Shown here: piece after piece, positions 8,263 to 16,867 of the stretch
How the letters are laid out: each line of letters begins with the position of its first letter
Numbering within the stretch: the stretch's first letter is position 1
Assembly: GCF_021412625.1 (NCBI RefSeq)
Contig: NZ_JAKCFI010000001.1
Location: forward strand, 186,001-250,000
Reading direction: 5' to 3'
DNA length: 64,000 bases
Origin: Myxococcus stipitatus
Lineage (GTDB): Bacteria > Myxococcota > Myxococcia > Myxococcales > Myxococcaceae
Position numbers and translations under genes: made by a program
The notes under the pieces: generated by a model
What the model was told of the DNA's origin: nothing
Database searches by the model: none
Seen by the model: the letters and a program-made list of their open reading frames with translations, nothing else

Positions 8263-10023
8263 ATGCACCACACGGAACAGGCGCTCGCCGCGGCGATGAG
8301 GGAAGTGGAGGAGGGCACCATCGGCTACCTCCCGGTGTCTCCCCTGGAGTTGCTGCGGGAGCGGGTGCTGTCCGCCATCGAGCACGTCCCCTTCTACAGG
8401 GAGCTGTACGCGCCCTTCGGTGCGGCTCCGGAGGGGGCCGACTTCCTCCCGTGGTTCGAGCGACTGCCGGTCGTCAACAAGTCGCGGCTCCAGGCCGCGG
8501 GCGAGGCACGGCTGCTGAGCGCGCGCTACAAACCGTCGGAGCTGATCCGCCGGCCCACCAGTGGCAGCACGGGGGTGCCGTTCTCCCTGTTGCTGGATGG
8601 CCGCGTCTTCGTGTTCCGCAAGTGGCGCTTCCAACGCCCGCATCACCACCTCGTCTCGAAGGTGCCGGAGAAGCTGACCTACCTCTTCCCGTGGGACTTC
8701 GTGGTCCGCACGCCCCAGGAGGACCGGAAGCTGGCCGTCGACAGCGTCCAGGGCGAGGCCCCCTCTCCCCGGACGCCGCCCCGCGCGGAGGAGCGCGAGC
8801 CGAAGGCGCACACCACCCGGCGCTCCACCGCGCTGCCGAAGAAGACGAAGCGTCATGGCACGGACTCGCCCCCCACCGCCACCCGCACCCAGGGCTCGAA
8901 CAAGGCCTACACGGTCAATTCGATGCTGCCCCCCCCGGAGCTCTACGAGGCGCTGGTGGAGCTGGAGCCGGAGAGCCTCGTCGGCTTCGCGAGCGTCATC
9001 GCCGCGCTGGCCCGGTGGATGGAGAAGGAGTCCTTGCGATTGCCCTCCATCCGGCAGGTCTGGACCACCTCGGAGGTGCTGCCCCTGGAGGGCGCCGAGG
9101 CCATCCGGCGGGCACTGGCCTGCGAGCCGCTGAAAATCTACGCCAGCAACGAGTTCGGCTTCATGGCGTGGCAGGCGCGGAAGGACGCCCCGCTGTGCGT
9201 CGAGTCCGACCGGCTGCACCTCGAGTACCTGCGCAGGGACGGCCCGGAGGGCGCCCGCGAGGGCGAGCTGGCCCGGCTGGTCGTGACCGACCTGATGAAC
9301 GACACCATGCCGCTGCTCCGCTACGACATCGGGGACGTGGCGCGGCCATGCGCGCCCATCCCGGTGACGACGACATTCACCTGCGCCTCGCTGGACGGAC
9401 TGGAGGGCAAGGAGGCGGACCTGCTCCAGCCTCCGGATGGGCGCTCGGTGACGACGTTCCAGGTGCTGGGCGCCATCAAGGACCACCTTCCGCATGCGCA
9501 GTACCGGTTCATCGGCCTGTCCCCGGAGCGCTACGTCATGCAGTACGTGCCGGGCGTGGGGTTCGACCCGGCGAACCTGGCGCCGACCACGGCGAGGCTC
9601 CAGGAGATCCTGGGCGAGGGCGTGGAGGTGCTCACCCACCAGGCGGAGTCCATCCAACGAGAGCCCTCGGGGAAGCTGCGCCCGGTGGTGAACCTCGACC
9701 GCGTCGCGGTCGGTGTCCGGCGCCGGCTCGCGGAGCAGCTCGGAGTGCTCCACCTGTTGGGCGAGGACGCGCGGCAGATGGCCATCGCGGCCGTGGGCTC
9801 CGCGCTCGCGAAGGTGGTGCCGACGTTCCGGGCCGCGGCTCCCATGGACGAGTCGCTGGAGCTGTACGCGGACCTGGCCATCAGTTCGCTCCAGTTCGTC
9901 CAGCTCCTCGCCGCGCTGGAGAAGGAGCTGGGCCGGGAAATCGATGACGAGGACCTGCTGGACGCGGAGCTCGTCACGGTGGGGGACCTGGTCCGTTTCG
10001 TCGTGAGCCTCTCCCGCGAGTAG
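8263..10023 (+). CDS. PaaK/CapK-like adenylate-forming ligase fused to a C-terminal carrier domain
   Basis: 586 residues from the ATG at 8263, which has GAGGA upstream; a GTG at 8230 is a weaker alternative. The N-terminal 480 residues match phenylacetate-CoA ligase/CapK-type enzymes: P-loop RPTSGSTGVPF at about 98-108 and the LRYDIGDVARP motif. These enzymes activate a carboxylate as acyl-AMP. Residues 163-214 are a basic, low-complexity insert not expected in the family. The last 80 residues look like an acyl/peptidyl carrier domain: ADLAISSLQFVQLL, with the phosphopantetheine-accepting Ser at about 542. The usual G-x-D-S-L is drifted but the Ser remains. Role inferred: activates an acid and loads it on its own or a partner's carrier. 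It starts the compact enzyme operon. Confidence 0.85.
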   Translation: MHHTEQALAAAMREVEEGTIGYLPVSPLELLRERVLSAIEHVPFYRELYAPFGAAPEGADFLPWFERLPVVNKSRLQAAGEARLLSARYKPSELIRRPTSGSTGVPFSLLLDGRVFVFRKWRFQRPHHHLVSKVPEKLTYLFPWDFVVRTPQEDRKLAVDSVQGEAPSPRTPPRAEEREPKAHTTRRSTALPKKTKRHGTDSPPTATRTQGSNKAYTVNSMLPPPELYEALVELEPESLVGFASVIAALARWMEKESLRLPSIRQVWTTSEVLPLEGAEAIRRALACEPLKIYASNEFGFMAWQARKDAPLCVESDRLHLEYLRRDGPEGAREGELARLVVTDLMNDTMPLLRYDIGDVARPCAPIPVTTTFTCASLDGLEGKEADLLQPPDGRSVTTFQVLGAIKDHLPHAQYRFIGLSPERYVMQYVPGVGFDPANLAPTTARLQEILGEGVEVLTHQAESIQREPSGKLRPVVNLDRVAVGVRRRLAEQLGVLHLLGEDARQMAIAAVGSALAKVVPTFRAAAPMDESLELYADLAISSLQFVQLLAALEKELGREIDDEDLLDAELVTVGDLVRFVVSLSRE

Positions 10024-10061
10024 TCGGTGCCGTCTGGTTCCGTCTTCGAGGTGTGCAAGCC

Positions 10062-11444
10062 ATGTCGAAAGCCCAGGTGACCTCCGTCCCGAAGCACTGG
10101 TGCAACTTCCTCTTCGACTTCCCCCGGTACGCCATCCAGGACGTCCCCAAGGCCGCGAGCCTGCTCGACCCGACGGCCCGGCGCGTGAGCGTGGTGCCGC
10201 AGCAGCCGCTCTCCCTGGTGATGCAGTCCAGCAGCACCCGCGAGCCGTACCACGAGATTCCGGAGCGGCTGCTGGAGCTCTATGCCCAGTACAGGCCCAC
10301 GCCCCTGCGCCGGGCCCGCGAACTGGAGCGCCGCCTGGGGGCCAACGCCCGCATCTACTACAAGTACGAGGGCCTCAACGTGTCGGGGAGCCACAAGCTC
10401 AACTCCGCGCTGGCCCAGGCCTACTACTACGCCCGCGCCGGAATCCAGGAGCTGGTCACCGGCACGGGCGCGGGACAGTGGGGCACCGCGCTGGCCTATG
10501 CCTGCAAGCTGTTCGGCCTGCGCTGCACGGTGTTCATGGTGGGGGCCAGCCTGCGCCAGAAGCCGCAGCGCCGGGCGATGATGGAGCTGTTCGGCGCCAC
10601 GGTGCACGAGAGCCCCAGTGACGCCACCGACGTGGGCCGGAAGGCGGCGCAGCGGGACCCGGGGCGGGTGGGCAGCCTCGCCATCGCCACGGGCGAGGCG
10701 CTGGAGGTGGCCCACGGCGGCAAGCGCGTGCGCTTCGCCGTCGGCAGCGGCGAGAACTGCGTGTTGCTGCACCAGACGCTCATCGGCGGCGAGGCCGTCG
10801 AGCAGATGGGGGTGCTCGGGGAGTTCCCGGACCATGTCGTCGCGTGCATGGGGGCGGGCAGCAACTTCGGCGGCGTGGGCCTGCCCTTCCTGCGCGCGGC
10901 GCGGGAGCGCAAGCGCGCCGTGCGCCTGCTGGCCGTGGAGCCGGCGGCCTGTCCCAAGCTCACCCGGGGGCTCTACGCGCTCGACGTCAACGACTTCTCG
11001 GGGACCACGCCCATCAACCGGATGTACACGCTGGGCAGCCACTACATCGCCCCGCCCATCTTCGCCGGAGGGCTGCGCTACCACGGGACGTCCGCCTTCC
11101 TGAGCGCGATGCTGGCGGACAAGGGGTTCGACGCGATGGCCGTGCCGCAGCGCGAGGCGCTCGAGGCCGGGCTGCTCTTCGCCGAGTGCGAGGGCCTGCT
11201 CCCCGCGCCCGAGTCCGCGCACGCCATCGCGGGGGCGCTCGCGCTCGCGCGTGGGGCGTCGCCCGACGGGCCGGCGCGGGTCATCCTGGTGAACATCAGC
11301 GGCCACGGCCTCTTCGACCTGAGCGCCTACGAGCGCCTGCGCGGCGGCGCCCTGGAGCCGGATGCCCCGAACGAGGCGCTCCTGTCCGAGAGCCTGCGTC
11401 ACGTCCAGGAGTTCAACACGCGCGTCGCCGCGGCGTCACGCTGA
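10062..11444 (+). CDS. TrpB2-like PLP-dependent enzyme
   Basis: 460 residues. The ATG at 10062 follows GAGGTG; an in-frame GTG at 10053 is less likely. Sequence strongly resembles the TrpB2 branch of tryptophan synthase beta chains: the PLP-lysine motif GSHKLNSALAQAYY (Lys112), TGTGAGQWGTALA, MVGASLRQKPQRR, and a glycine-rich phosphate loop GAGSNFGG. No trpA or other tryptophan gene is nearby, so a role in primary tryptophan synthesis is unlikely. In this setting it more likely performs beta-replacement on Ser (or a derivative) or makes a non-standard amino acid for the pathway. It lies between the PaaK-like ligase and the dehydrogenase with short gaps, consistent with one transcript. Confidence 0.85.
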   Translation: MSKAQVTSVPKHWCNFLFDFPRYAIQDVPKAASLLDPTARRVSVVPQQPLSLVMQSSSTREPYHEIPERLLELYAQYRPTPLRRARELERRLGANARIYYKYEGLNVSGSHKLNSALAQAYYYARAGIQELVTGTGAGQWGTALAYACKLFGLRCTVFMVGASLRQKPQRRAMMELFGATVHESPSDATDVGRKAAQRDPGRVGSLAIATGEALEVAHGGKRVRFAVGSGENCVLLHQTLIGGEAVEQMGVLGEFPDHVVACMGAGSNFGGVGLPFLRAARERKRAVRLLAVEPAACPKLTRGLYALDVNDFSGTTPINRMYTLGSHYIAPPIFAGGLRYHGTSAFLSAMLADKGFDAMAVPQREALEAGLLFAECEGLLPAPESAHAIAGALALARGASPDGPARVILVNISGHGLFDLSAYERLRGGALEPDAPNEALLSESLRHVQEFNTRVAAASR

Positions 11445-11460
11445 GCCGGGAGCCACGGTC

Positions 11461-12588
11461 ATGGAACGCGAAGTCCTGTCGGCGGAGACGCCGGAGTTCC
11501 TGGCGGCGCGGGCGTTCGGCCAGTCGCTGGCGGCGCCTGGCCCCGGAGGCGGGGAGGCGTGGTTCCGCGCGTCGTGGAAGAAGGCGGCCGATTTCGGCGT
11601 CCTCGAGACGCTCGTCCCCGAAGGCGCGCTGGAGGTGGACACGGTGCTCGCGGTCCTCGAGGGGCTGGGTATGGGCTGCAAGGGAGGAGGCTTCCCCCTG
11701 GGGCTCGGAGCTCACTGCTTCGCCTTCTGCTCGGCGGTGCGCCGGTTCGGAGACGAGACGCAGAGGAAGCTGCTCCCCGTGCTCAGGGACGGCACCGCGA
11801 TTGGCGCGCTCGCCGCCACCGAGCCCGGCGCGGGGTCGGACGTCATGTCGCTGCGGACGCGCTATCGCGTGGAGCAGGACACCTGCGTCCTGTCCGGGGA
11901 CAAGTGCTTCATCACCAACGCGCGGGAGGCGGACTGGTTCCTGGTGCTCGCCACCCGTAACCCCCGGCTGCACTACCGCGGCGTCAGCGCGTTCCTGGTG
12001 CCGCGGGACTCGCCTGGGCTGGAGGTGGGCCGCGACGAGCCTCGCCTGGGGATGCATGGCTGCTCCGTGGCGTCGGTGGGGCTGGACGAGGTGCGGGTGC
12101 CTCGGGGCGCGATGCTGGGGTCCCCCGGCGGAGGCGCGGCGGTGTTCCAACACGCCCTGCTTTGGGAGCGGGGCCTGCTGGCGGGCTTCCACCTGGGGGG
12201 GATGCGCCGGCAGCTCCTCGCGGCTCTCGAGTACGCGAAGACGCGCCAGCAGTTCGGCCGTCCCATCGGCGCGCATCAGCAGGTCGCCGCGCGATTGGTG
12301 GACATGCTGGCGCGCTACCGGACCTCCGCGCTGCTCGTGCGCGACACGGTGACGAGGCTCGCGGCGGGGACGCTCACCGCGGGCGAGGCGAGCCTCACCA
12401 AGCTGTACGTCAGCGAAGCGGCGCTCGCCTCCGGAATGGATGCCTTCCGCATCCAGGGCGGCATGGGGTTCATGGAGGGCTCGGACGTGGGGCTCGAGCT
12501 GCGCGACGCGTTGGGCGGCATCCTCTATTCGGGCACCTCCGAAATCCAGAAGGTCATCATCGCCTCCGAGCTGGGGCTCACCTCCTGA
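11461..12588 (+). CDS. Acyl-CoA dehydrogenase-like flavoenzyme
   Basis: 375 residues, usual length for the family. Visible family features: the FAD-binding AATEPGAGSDVMSL and FITNAREADWF, a C-terminal helical bundle with TRQQFGRPIGAHQQVA, and QGGMGFMEGSD. The site that holds the catalytic Glu in many members (Tyr-Glu-Gly-Thr) reads LYSGTSEIQ here, with Ser at about 357, so the base must come from elsewhere or the enzyme differs in mechanism. In secondary metabolism such proteins oxidise aminoacyl or acyl groups on carrier proteins; together with the adjacent adenylation enzyme this recalls prolyl-carrier oxidases that make pyrrole units. That parallel is inference. It is spaced 16 bases after the TrpB2-like gene. 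Confidence 0.85.
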   Translation: MEREVLSAETPEFLAARAFGQSLAAPGPGGGEAWFRASWKKAADFGVLETLVPEGALEVDTVLAVLEGLGMGCKGGGFPLGLGAHCFAFCSAVRRFGDETQRKLLPVLRDGTAIGALAATEPGAGSDVMSLRTRYRVEQDTCVLSGDKCFITNAREADWFLVLATRNPRLHYRGVSAFLVPRDSPGLEVGRDEPRLGMHGCSVASVGLDEVRVPRGAMLGSPGGGAAVFQHALLWERGLLAGFHLGGMRRQLLAALEYAKTRQQFGRPIGAHQQVAARLVDMLARYRTSALLVRDTVTRLAAGTLTAGEASLTKLYVSEAALASGMDAFRIQGGMGFMEGSDVGLELRDALGGILYSGTSEIQKVIIASELGLTS

Positions 12589-12606
12589 GCGGGAAAGGAC
12601 CTCTCG

Positions 12607-14214
12607 ATGCATCCGCGAACCCTGTCGAGCCTGCTCCTGGACGCGGCGTCCAGGTTCTCCTCCCGCACCGCCCTCGTCACCCCCACTTCGCGGCTGACCT
12701 ACGGCGCGCTGCTGGAGCGGGCCCTGCGGCTGGCCTCGTGTCTGGTGGAGACGGGGCTGCGCCCGGGAGGGCGGGTGGCCATCTGCCTCCCCAAGGGGGT
12801 GGACCTCTCCGTCGCCATCTTCGGGACGTTGCTCGCCGGGGGCGCCTATGTCCCCATCGACCACGCGACGCCCACCGCCAGGGCCCGCCTCATCCTCGAC
12901 GACGCGCAGCCCGGGCACCTCATCGCCACGCGCCAGGTCGCGGACGCGCTGCTCGCGGAGGCCTCTCCGGTCATGGGCGGCGCCGTGCGCCAGGAGGTGG
13001 TGTTGGCGCTGCTGGCCACGCCCTCCCTCCAGGAGGTGGAGCGGGTGGTCTGGCGGGATGCGCTCTCCCGGGAGCCGCTGACGCGAGAGGCGCCCGTCGA
13101 GGCGGGCTCCGTCGCCTACATCCTCTACACGTCGGGCTCGACGGGGCGACCGAAGGGCGTGGTCCAGGCGCACCGGGGCGCGGTGGCGTTCGTGGACTGG
13201 GGGGCACGCCACCTGGGGCTCGGCCCGGAGGACGTGCTGTCGCAGCACGCGTCGCCCTCGTTCGACCTGACCATCTTCGACTTCTTCGCGTCCGCGCGGG
13301 TGGGCGCCGCGCTCGTGCCGGTGCCCGAGTGGTTGTTCGGCCAGGTGGCGAGGACGTGTCGCTTCATCGTCAGGCACGGCATCACCGTTTGGTATTCGGT
13401 GCCCTCGGTGCTGCTGCGTCCCGACGCGCGCTCGCCCCTGCGCGAGCTGGCGGGCTCGGCGCTGCGGCACGTGGTGCTCGCGGGGGAGGTGATTCCCAAG
13501 CCCGGGCTCCAGGAGCTGGCGCGGTGGCTGCCCCCGGGCTGCGGCCTGTCGAACTGGTTCGGCCCCACCGAGACGAACGTCTTCACCTACCACGACATCG
13601 GCCCAGGGGACCTGGCGTCGCCAGGGCCCGTGCCCATCGGCGTGCCGTGTCCCTATGCGCGCATCCGCCTGGAGGGCGCGTCCGAGGAGGGGGAGGAGGG
13701 GGAGCTGCTCGTCTGCGCTCCCACGGTGATGGAGGGGTATCGCGGGCTGGAGGCCCTCACGCAGGAGCGCTTCACGCGCGAGCCGGACGGCGACACGTAC
13801 TACCGGACGGGCGACATCGCCCGGTTCGAGGACGGTCGGCTCATGTTCCTCGGGCGTCGCGACCGGCTCGTGAAGGTGCGCGGGTTCCGCGTCCAGCTCG
13901 AGGAGCTCGAACATGCGCTCCAGTCCCATCCCGAGGTGATGGAGGCCGCGGCCGTCGTGTTCCAGGACGAGGGGTTGGAGCAGCTGGGCGCGGCCGTCGT
14001 CCTGCGCGCGGATTCGGAGGCGGTGCGGGCCGACCTCCGTCGGCACTGCGCGGAGCGGCTCGCCCCCTACATGGTGCCATCGCGGTGGGTGTCTCTCGCG
14101 GCGCTGCCACGGACGCCGCGCGGCAAGGTGGATGCGCGGAGCGTCCTGGAGCACGTGTCGCGGGGCACGCCCCCGGTCGAGGAGTCGTCGTCACCTGGAG
14201 TCGAGGGCGCCTGA
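12607..14214 (+). CDS. Stand-alone amino-acid adenylation enzyme (NRPS A-domain type)
   Basis: 535 residues, adenylation domain only, no carrier or condensation domain. Core motifs are all present: YILYTSGSTGRPKGVV (A3), FDLTIFDFF (A4 region with the Asp that binds the amino group), NWFGPTETNVFTYHD (A5), YYRTGDIARF (A7), RDRLVKVRGFRVQLEELE (A8) and PRTPRGKVDA with the catalytic Lys (A10). It should form aminoacyl-AMP and transfer it to a carrier, most simply the one at the end of the PaaK-like protein. The GPTETNV.TYH stretch recalls proline-activating enzymes of pyrrole pathways, but I cannot assign the substrate from reading alone. It begins 18 bases after the dehydrogenase gene. Confidence 0.9.
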   Translation: MHPRTLSSLLLDAASRFSSRTALVTPTSRLTYGALLERALRLASCLVETGLRPGGRVAICLPKGVDLSVAIFGTLLAGGAYVPIDHATPTARARLILDDAQPGHLIATRQVADALLAEASPVMGGAVRQEVVLALLATPSLQEVERVVWRDALSREPLTREAPVEAGSVAYILYTSGSTGRPKGVVQAHRGAVAFVDWGARHLGLGPEDVLSQHASPSFDLTIFDFFASARVGAALVPVPEWLFGQVARTCRFIVRHGITVWYSVPSVLLRPDARSPLRELAGSALRHVVLAGEVIPKPGLQELARWLPPGCGLSNWFGPTETNVFTYHDIGPGDLASPGPVPIGVPCPYARIRLEGASEEGEEGELLVCAPTVMEGYRGLEALTQERFTREPDGDTYYRTGDIARFEDGRLMFLGRRDRLVKVRGFRVQLEELEHALQSHPEVMEAAAVVFQDEGLEQLGAAVVLRADSEAVRADLRRHCAERLAPYMVPSRWVSLAALPRTPRGKVDARSVLEHVSRGTPPVEESSSPGVEGA

Positions 14215-14230
14215 GCCCGGGAGCGAGCGG

Positions 14231-15085
14231 ATGTTGATACCTCGGAGGGTGGGCCAGACAGGCCACGAGTTCGAGCATGACGCCCGGGCGTTGGGGCGGA
14301 CGAAGGTGGCGTGCGTGCGGGTCCCCTCGGTTCCGCCGCCGCCGGGGGGCTTCCCGGTCTGCTTCATGCTCCATCCGTTCGGAGGGGACCGGCGCTCGTG
14401 GGAGCGGCAGATGCCCGGCGTGCTCGCGGAGTTCGGAGAGGAGCTGGTGTTCGTCCTCCCCGAGAGCGGCCGGCGCTGGTTCATGAACGACGTCTCCGGC
14501 CGGCGCTACGAGGACTATCTGCTGGAGGACCTGCTGCCCGCCGTCGAGGAGGCGTTCCCCGTGGCGCGGGAGGCGTGCTCGCGCATCATCGGCGGCTTCT
14601 CCATGGGAGGTGCGGGCGCGGTCCATCTCGCGCTGAGGCATCCCGACGTCTTCTCGCGGGCCTTCGCCATGGCGGGCGCGTTCTTCGCGTCCGAGCGGGA
14701 GGGCGACCCATATGCGGGCTTGCGTGGGGGGACGTGCATGATGCCGACCCAGGCGGAGCACGAGCGGGTCTGGGGCCCGCCTGGCAGCGACGTCCGTCGC
14801 GCCTACGACACGGCGCGCCTCGTCGAGGCGGCGAGGGTGGGGGGCGGGCCCGCGTTGGCGCTGGAAGTGGGGACCGAGGACTACCCCCGGGTGGTGGAGA
14901 TGAACCGACGGATGCACCGCCTGCTCGTCGCGTCGGGCCTGTCGCACACCTACGAGGAACACCCGGGAGACCACGGTTGGGCCTATGCGGCCCGCGCGGC
15001 CTCCCGGCTCCTGGGGCGGCTGCTGGCGACCCCGCCGCGCGGCGCTGCCCTGGGGGGGAGGGCGACGACGTGTGCTTTGGGATAG
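14231..15085 (+). CDS. Alpha/beta-hydrolase, esterase-D-like
   Basis: 284 residues from the ATG at 14231. The nucleophile elbow GGFSMGGAGAV is typical of putative esterases of the S-formylglutathione hydrolase/esterase D group. The catalytic His is probably in EEHPGDHGWAY near residue 250; a LEVGTEDYPR segment could supply the acid. No signal peptide is seen, so it is cytoplasmic. It begins 16 bases after the adenylation gene and would be the offloading or tailoring hydrolase of the operon, either releasing a carrier-bound product or removing a group. The role is inferred from position only. Confidence 0.8.
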   Translation: MLIPRRVGQTGHEFEHDARALGRTKVACVRVPSVPPPPGGFPVCFMLHPFGGDRRSWERQMPGVLAEFGEELVFVLPESGRRWFMNDVSGRRYEDYLLEDLLPAVEEAFPVAREACSRIIGGFSMGGAGAVHLALRHPDVFSRAFAMAGAFFASEREGDPYAGLRGGTCMMPTQAEHERVWGPPGSDVRRAYDTARLVEAARVGGGPALALEVGTEDYPRVVEMNRRMHRLLVASGLSHTYEEHPGDHGWAYAARAASRLLGRLLATPPRGAALGGRATTCALG

Positions 15086-15140
15086 GTGCCTTGCTCGGCA
15101 CTGGCGCCGGGGCGCGGGTCATGCTCTAGGCACGGGCATC

Positions 15141-15833
15141 ATGCGTTCGCGGATTCTTCTCGTCCTGGTTGGGTGGTTGCTCGTCGTTCCCTTCGGCGCC
15201 GTGGAAGCCCGGTCCGTCAGCGCCGAGGCGCAGCTCTGGTACACGCTCTCGGCCCAGGGACCCATCGCCGAGCCATTCCTGTACTACCTGGAGGCCCAGC
15301 CCCGCATCAGCAAGGACGATGGGCGCGTCATCTTCCGCTCGGCGGGAGGTGTCCGGGCGACGCGGGACCTGTCGCTGTGGCTGGGCTACGCCTGGATTCC
15401 CATCTGGAGCTGGGAGGGCGATCCGGCCCTGCGCCAGGGCGAGAGCCGGCTGTTCCAGCAGGTCCTCTTCACCCCCAAGCTGGGGGAGCTGAAGGCCACG
15501 GTGCGCGCGCGGCAGGAGCAGCGCTTCCTGCCCGGCACCACGGAGGTCTCCCACCGGACGCGGGTGTTGCTGCGTGGGGCGTACCCGCTGGCGTTCGAGT
15601 CGAGGCTGTCGCTCATCGTCTGGGACGAGGTCTTCTTCCACCTCAACACGGTGGAGGGAGGCCCCAGGCGGGGCTTCGACATGAACCGCGCGTTCGTGGG
15701 CGCGGGCTGGAAGCTGGGCAAGCACTCCTCGGTGGAGGCCGGCTATCTCAACGTCTTCGTCCGCAGGCCCTCCGCGGACACCAACCAGCTCATCCACACC
15801 CTCGCGATCTCCACGCCCTTCAACTTCATGTGA
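15141..15833 (+). CDS. DUF2490-type outer-membrane protein
   Basis: 230 residues with an N-terminal signal peptide (RILLVLVGWLLVVPFGAVEA). The mature part alternates aromatic and polar residues in beta-strand fashion, begins AQLWYTLSAQG and ends in a C-terminal Phe-containing strand (LIHTLAISTPFNFM), as in DUF2490 proteins predicted to form small outer-membrane barrels. It is the last gene in line after the esterase, 55 bases downstream, so it may be part of the operon and serve export, or may be unrelated. It converges with the LRR-like gene, leaving only 15 bases between the two stops. Confidence 0.75.
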   Translation: MRSRILLVLVGWLLVVPFGAVEARSVSAEAQLWYTLSAQGPIAEPFLYYLEAQPRISKDDGRVIFRSAGGVRATRDLSLWLGYAWIPIWSWEGDPALRQGESRLFQQVLFTPKLGELKATVRARQEQRFLPGTTEVSHRTRVLLRGAYPLAFESRLSLIVWDEVFFHLNTVEGGPRRGFDMNRAFVGAGWKLGKHSSVEAGYLNVFVRRPSADTNQLIHTLAISTPFNFM

Positions 15834-15848
15834 GCCATGCGGGCGACG

Positions 15849-16796
15849 TCAGTCGCGCTCCGACGTCGCCTCGCGCTGCCGGTCCCTGTTGCCCACGAGC
15901 AGCCGCCCTCCCTTCCAGGCGAGGGCCTTGGCGAGGACCTGGAGGTCCATCCGGGTGAACGCGCTGCACCACGCGAGGTTCAGCTCGACCAGGTCTCCCG
16001 TGCGGATGAGTGTCTGGAGCGTCTGGAAGGCCACGTCCTTCTCCCAGGACTTCGTCTTCTCGTGCGTGAGGGTCCGCGCCAGGTCCAGCGTCGTGAGCTG
16101 GGTCATCGTGGCCAGCTGCTCGTAGCACTCGGGGTGGTGGAGGAAGTCCGCCATGATGAGCTCCAGGATTCGCAGCGACGAGAGCCGCGCCACCCCGGCC
16201 AGCCTCCCGCGCGGCGCCCCCGCGCCGTGGGCCGAATAGAACACGAGCTTGCGCAGCCCGGTCAGCGCCTGGAAGGACGTGTCATCCCAGTCCTCCGGAT
16301 ACTGGCATTTGACGAGGTGCAGGGACCTGAGCCGCTGATTCCGGGTGAGGTCCTCCAGCACCGCTTCGTTCAAGGTATGGCGTTGGAGGCACAGCGTCGT
16401 CCCGGTCGAGGGGATGGTCCCGCCGGGCTTGATGACCGCCTCCGGCAGCCGGAGCGGTTCGGACAGGTAGACGTTGCGGCTGGAGAAGTCCGCGAGCGGC
16501 GTCGTCGGACGGTCGAAGATGGAGTCGAGGGTCGACTCCCCGAGCGAATCCAGCGCCGCGACCAGCTCCCGGCGCATGAGGTCGCGCTCGCCGTGCTTCA
16601 CCGTGCCCCGCCCGTTCCAGCTCCTGAAGACCTGCCTCGCCTCCTGGGGATCCGCTTCGTCCCTGTTCCGTGAGTCGACGGCCTGGCCCAGGTCCGAGAG
16701 CATCTCCAACAGGAGCTGGGCCTCCGGGTCGTCGTAGCTCCATCGGGACCACTGGTTGAAGAAGACGCCCCAGGTGCGCTGGATGGTCGGCGGCAT
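15849..16796 (-). CDS. Leucine-rich-repeat-like protein of unknown function
   Basis: 315 residues from an ATG at 16796-16794; the frame continues open upstream for 65 codons without a good start, so the true start is uncertain. The C-terminal half has irregular leucine-rich segments of about 25-30 residues: LRSLHLVKCQYP, LRKLVFYSAHGAG, LRILELIMADF, LTTLDLARTLTHE and LVELNLAWCSAF. This is the STM/TIGR02996-like style found in large numbers in myxobacteria. No signal peptide. The region just upstream contains a truncated bestrophin gene on the same strand, so the 5' end may be the product of a rearrangement. Confidence 0.6.
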   Translation of the reverse strand: MPPTIQRTWGVFFNQWSRWSYDDPEAQLLLEMLSDLGQAVDSRNRDEADPQEARQVFRSWNGRGTVKHGERDLMRRELVAALDSLGESTLDSIFDRPTTPLADFSSRNVYLSEPLRLPEAVIKPGGTIPSTGTTLCLQRHTLNEAVLEDLTRNQRLRSLHLVKCQYPEDWDDTSFQALTGLRKLVFYSAHGAGAPRGRLAGVARLSSLRILELIMADFLHHPECYEQLATMTQLTTLDLARTLTHEKTKSWEKDVAFQTLQTLIRTGDLVELNLAWCSAFTRMDLQVLAKALAWKGGRLLVGNRDRQREATSERD

Positions 16797-16867
16797 GCGG
16801 AAGTCCGTTGTCGTGGACTTCCAGGATAAGCCAGTTCCAGCGGGAGGGAGGGGCGAGTCGAGCCAGG

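Noticed and set aside
11413-14154. A 913-codon minus-strand frame opposite the dehydrogenase and adenylation genes
   Set aside because: Same cause: antisense to two well-supported genes, no ribosome site and no recognisable domain.
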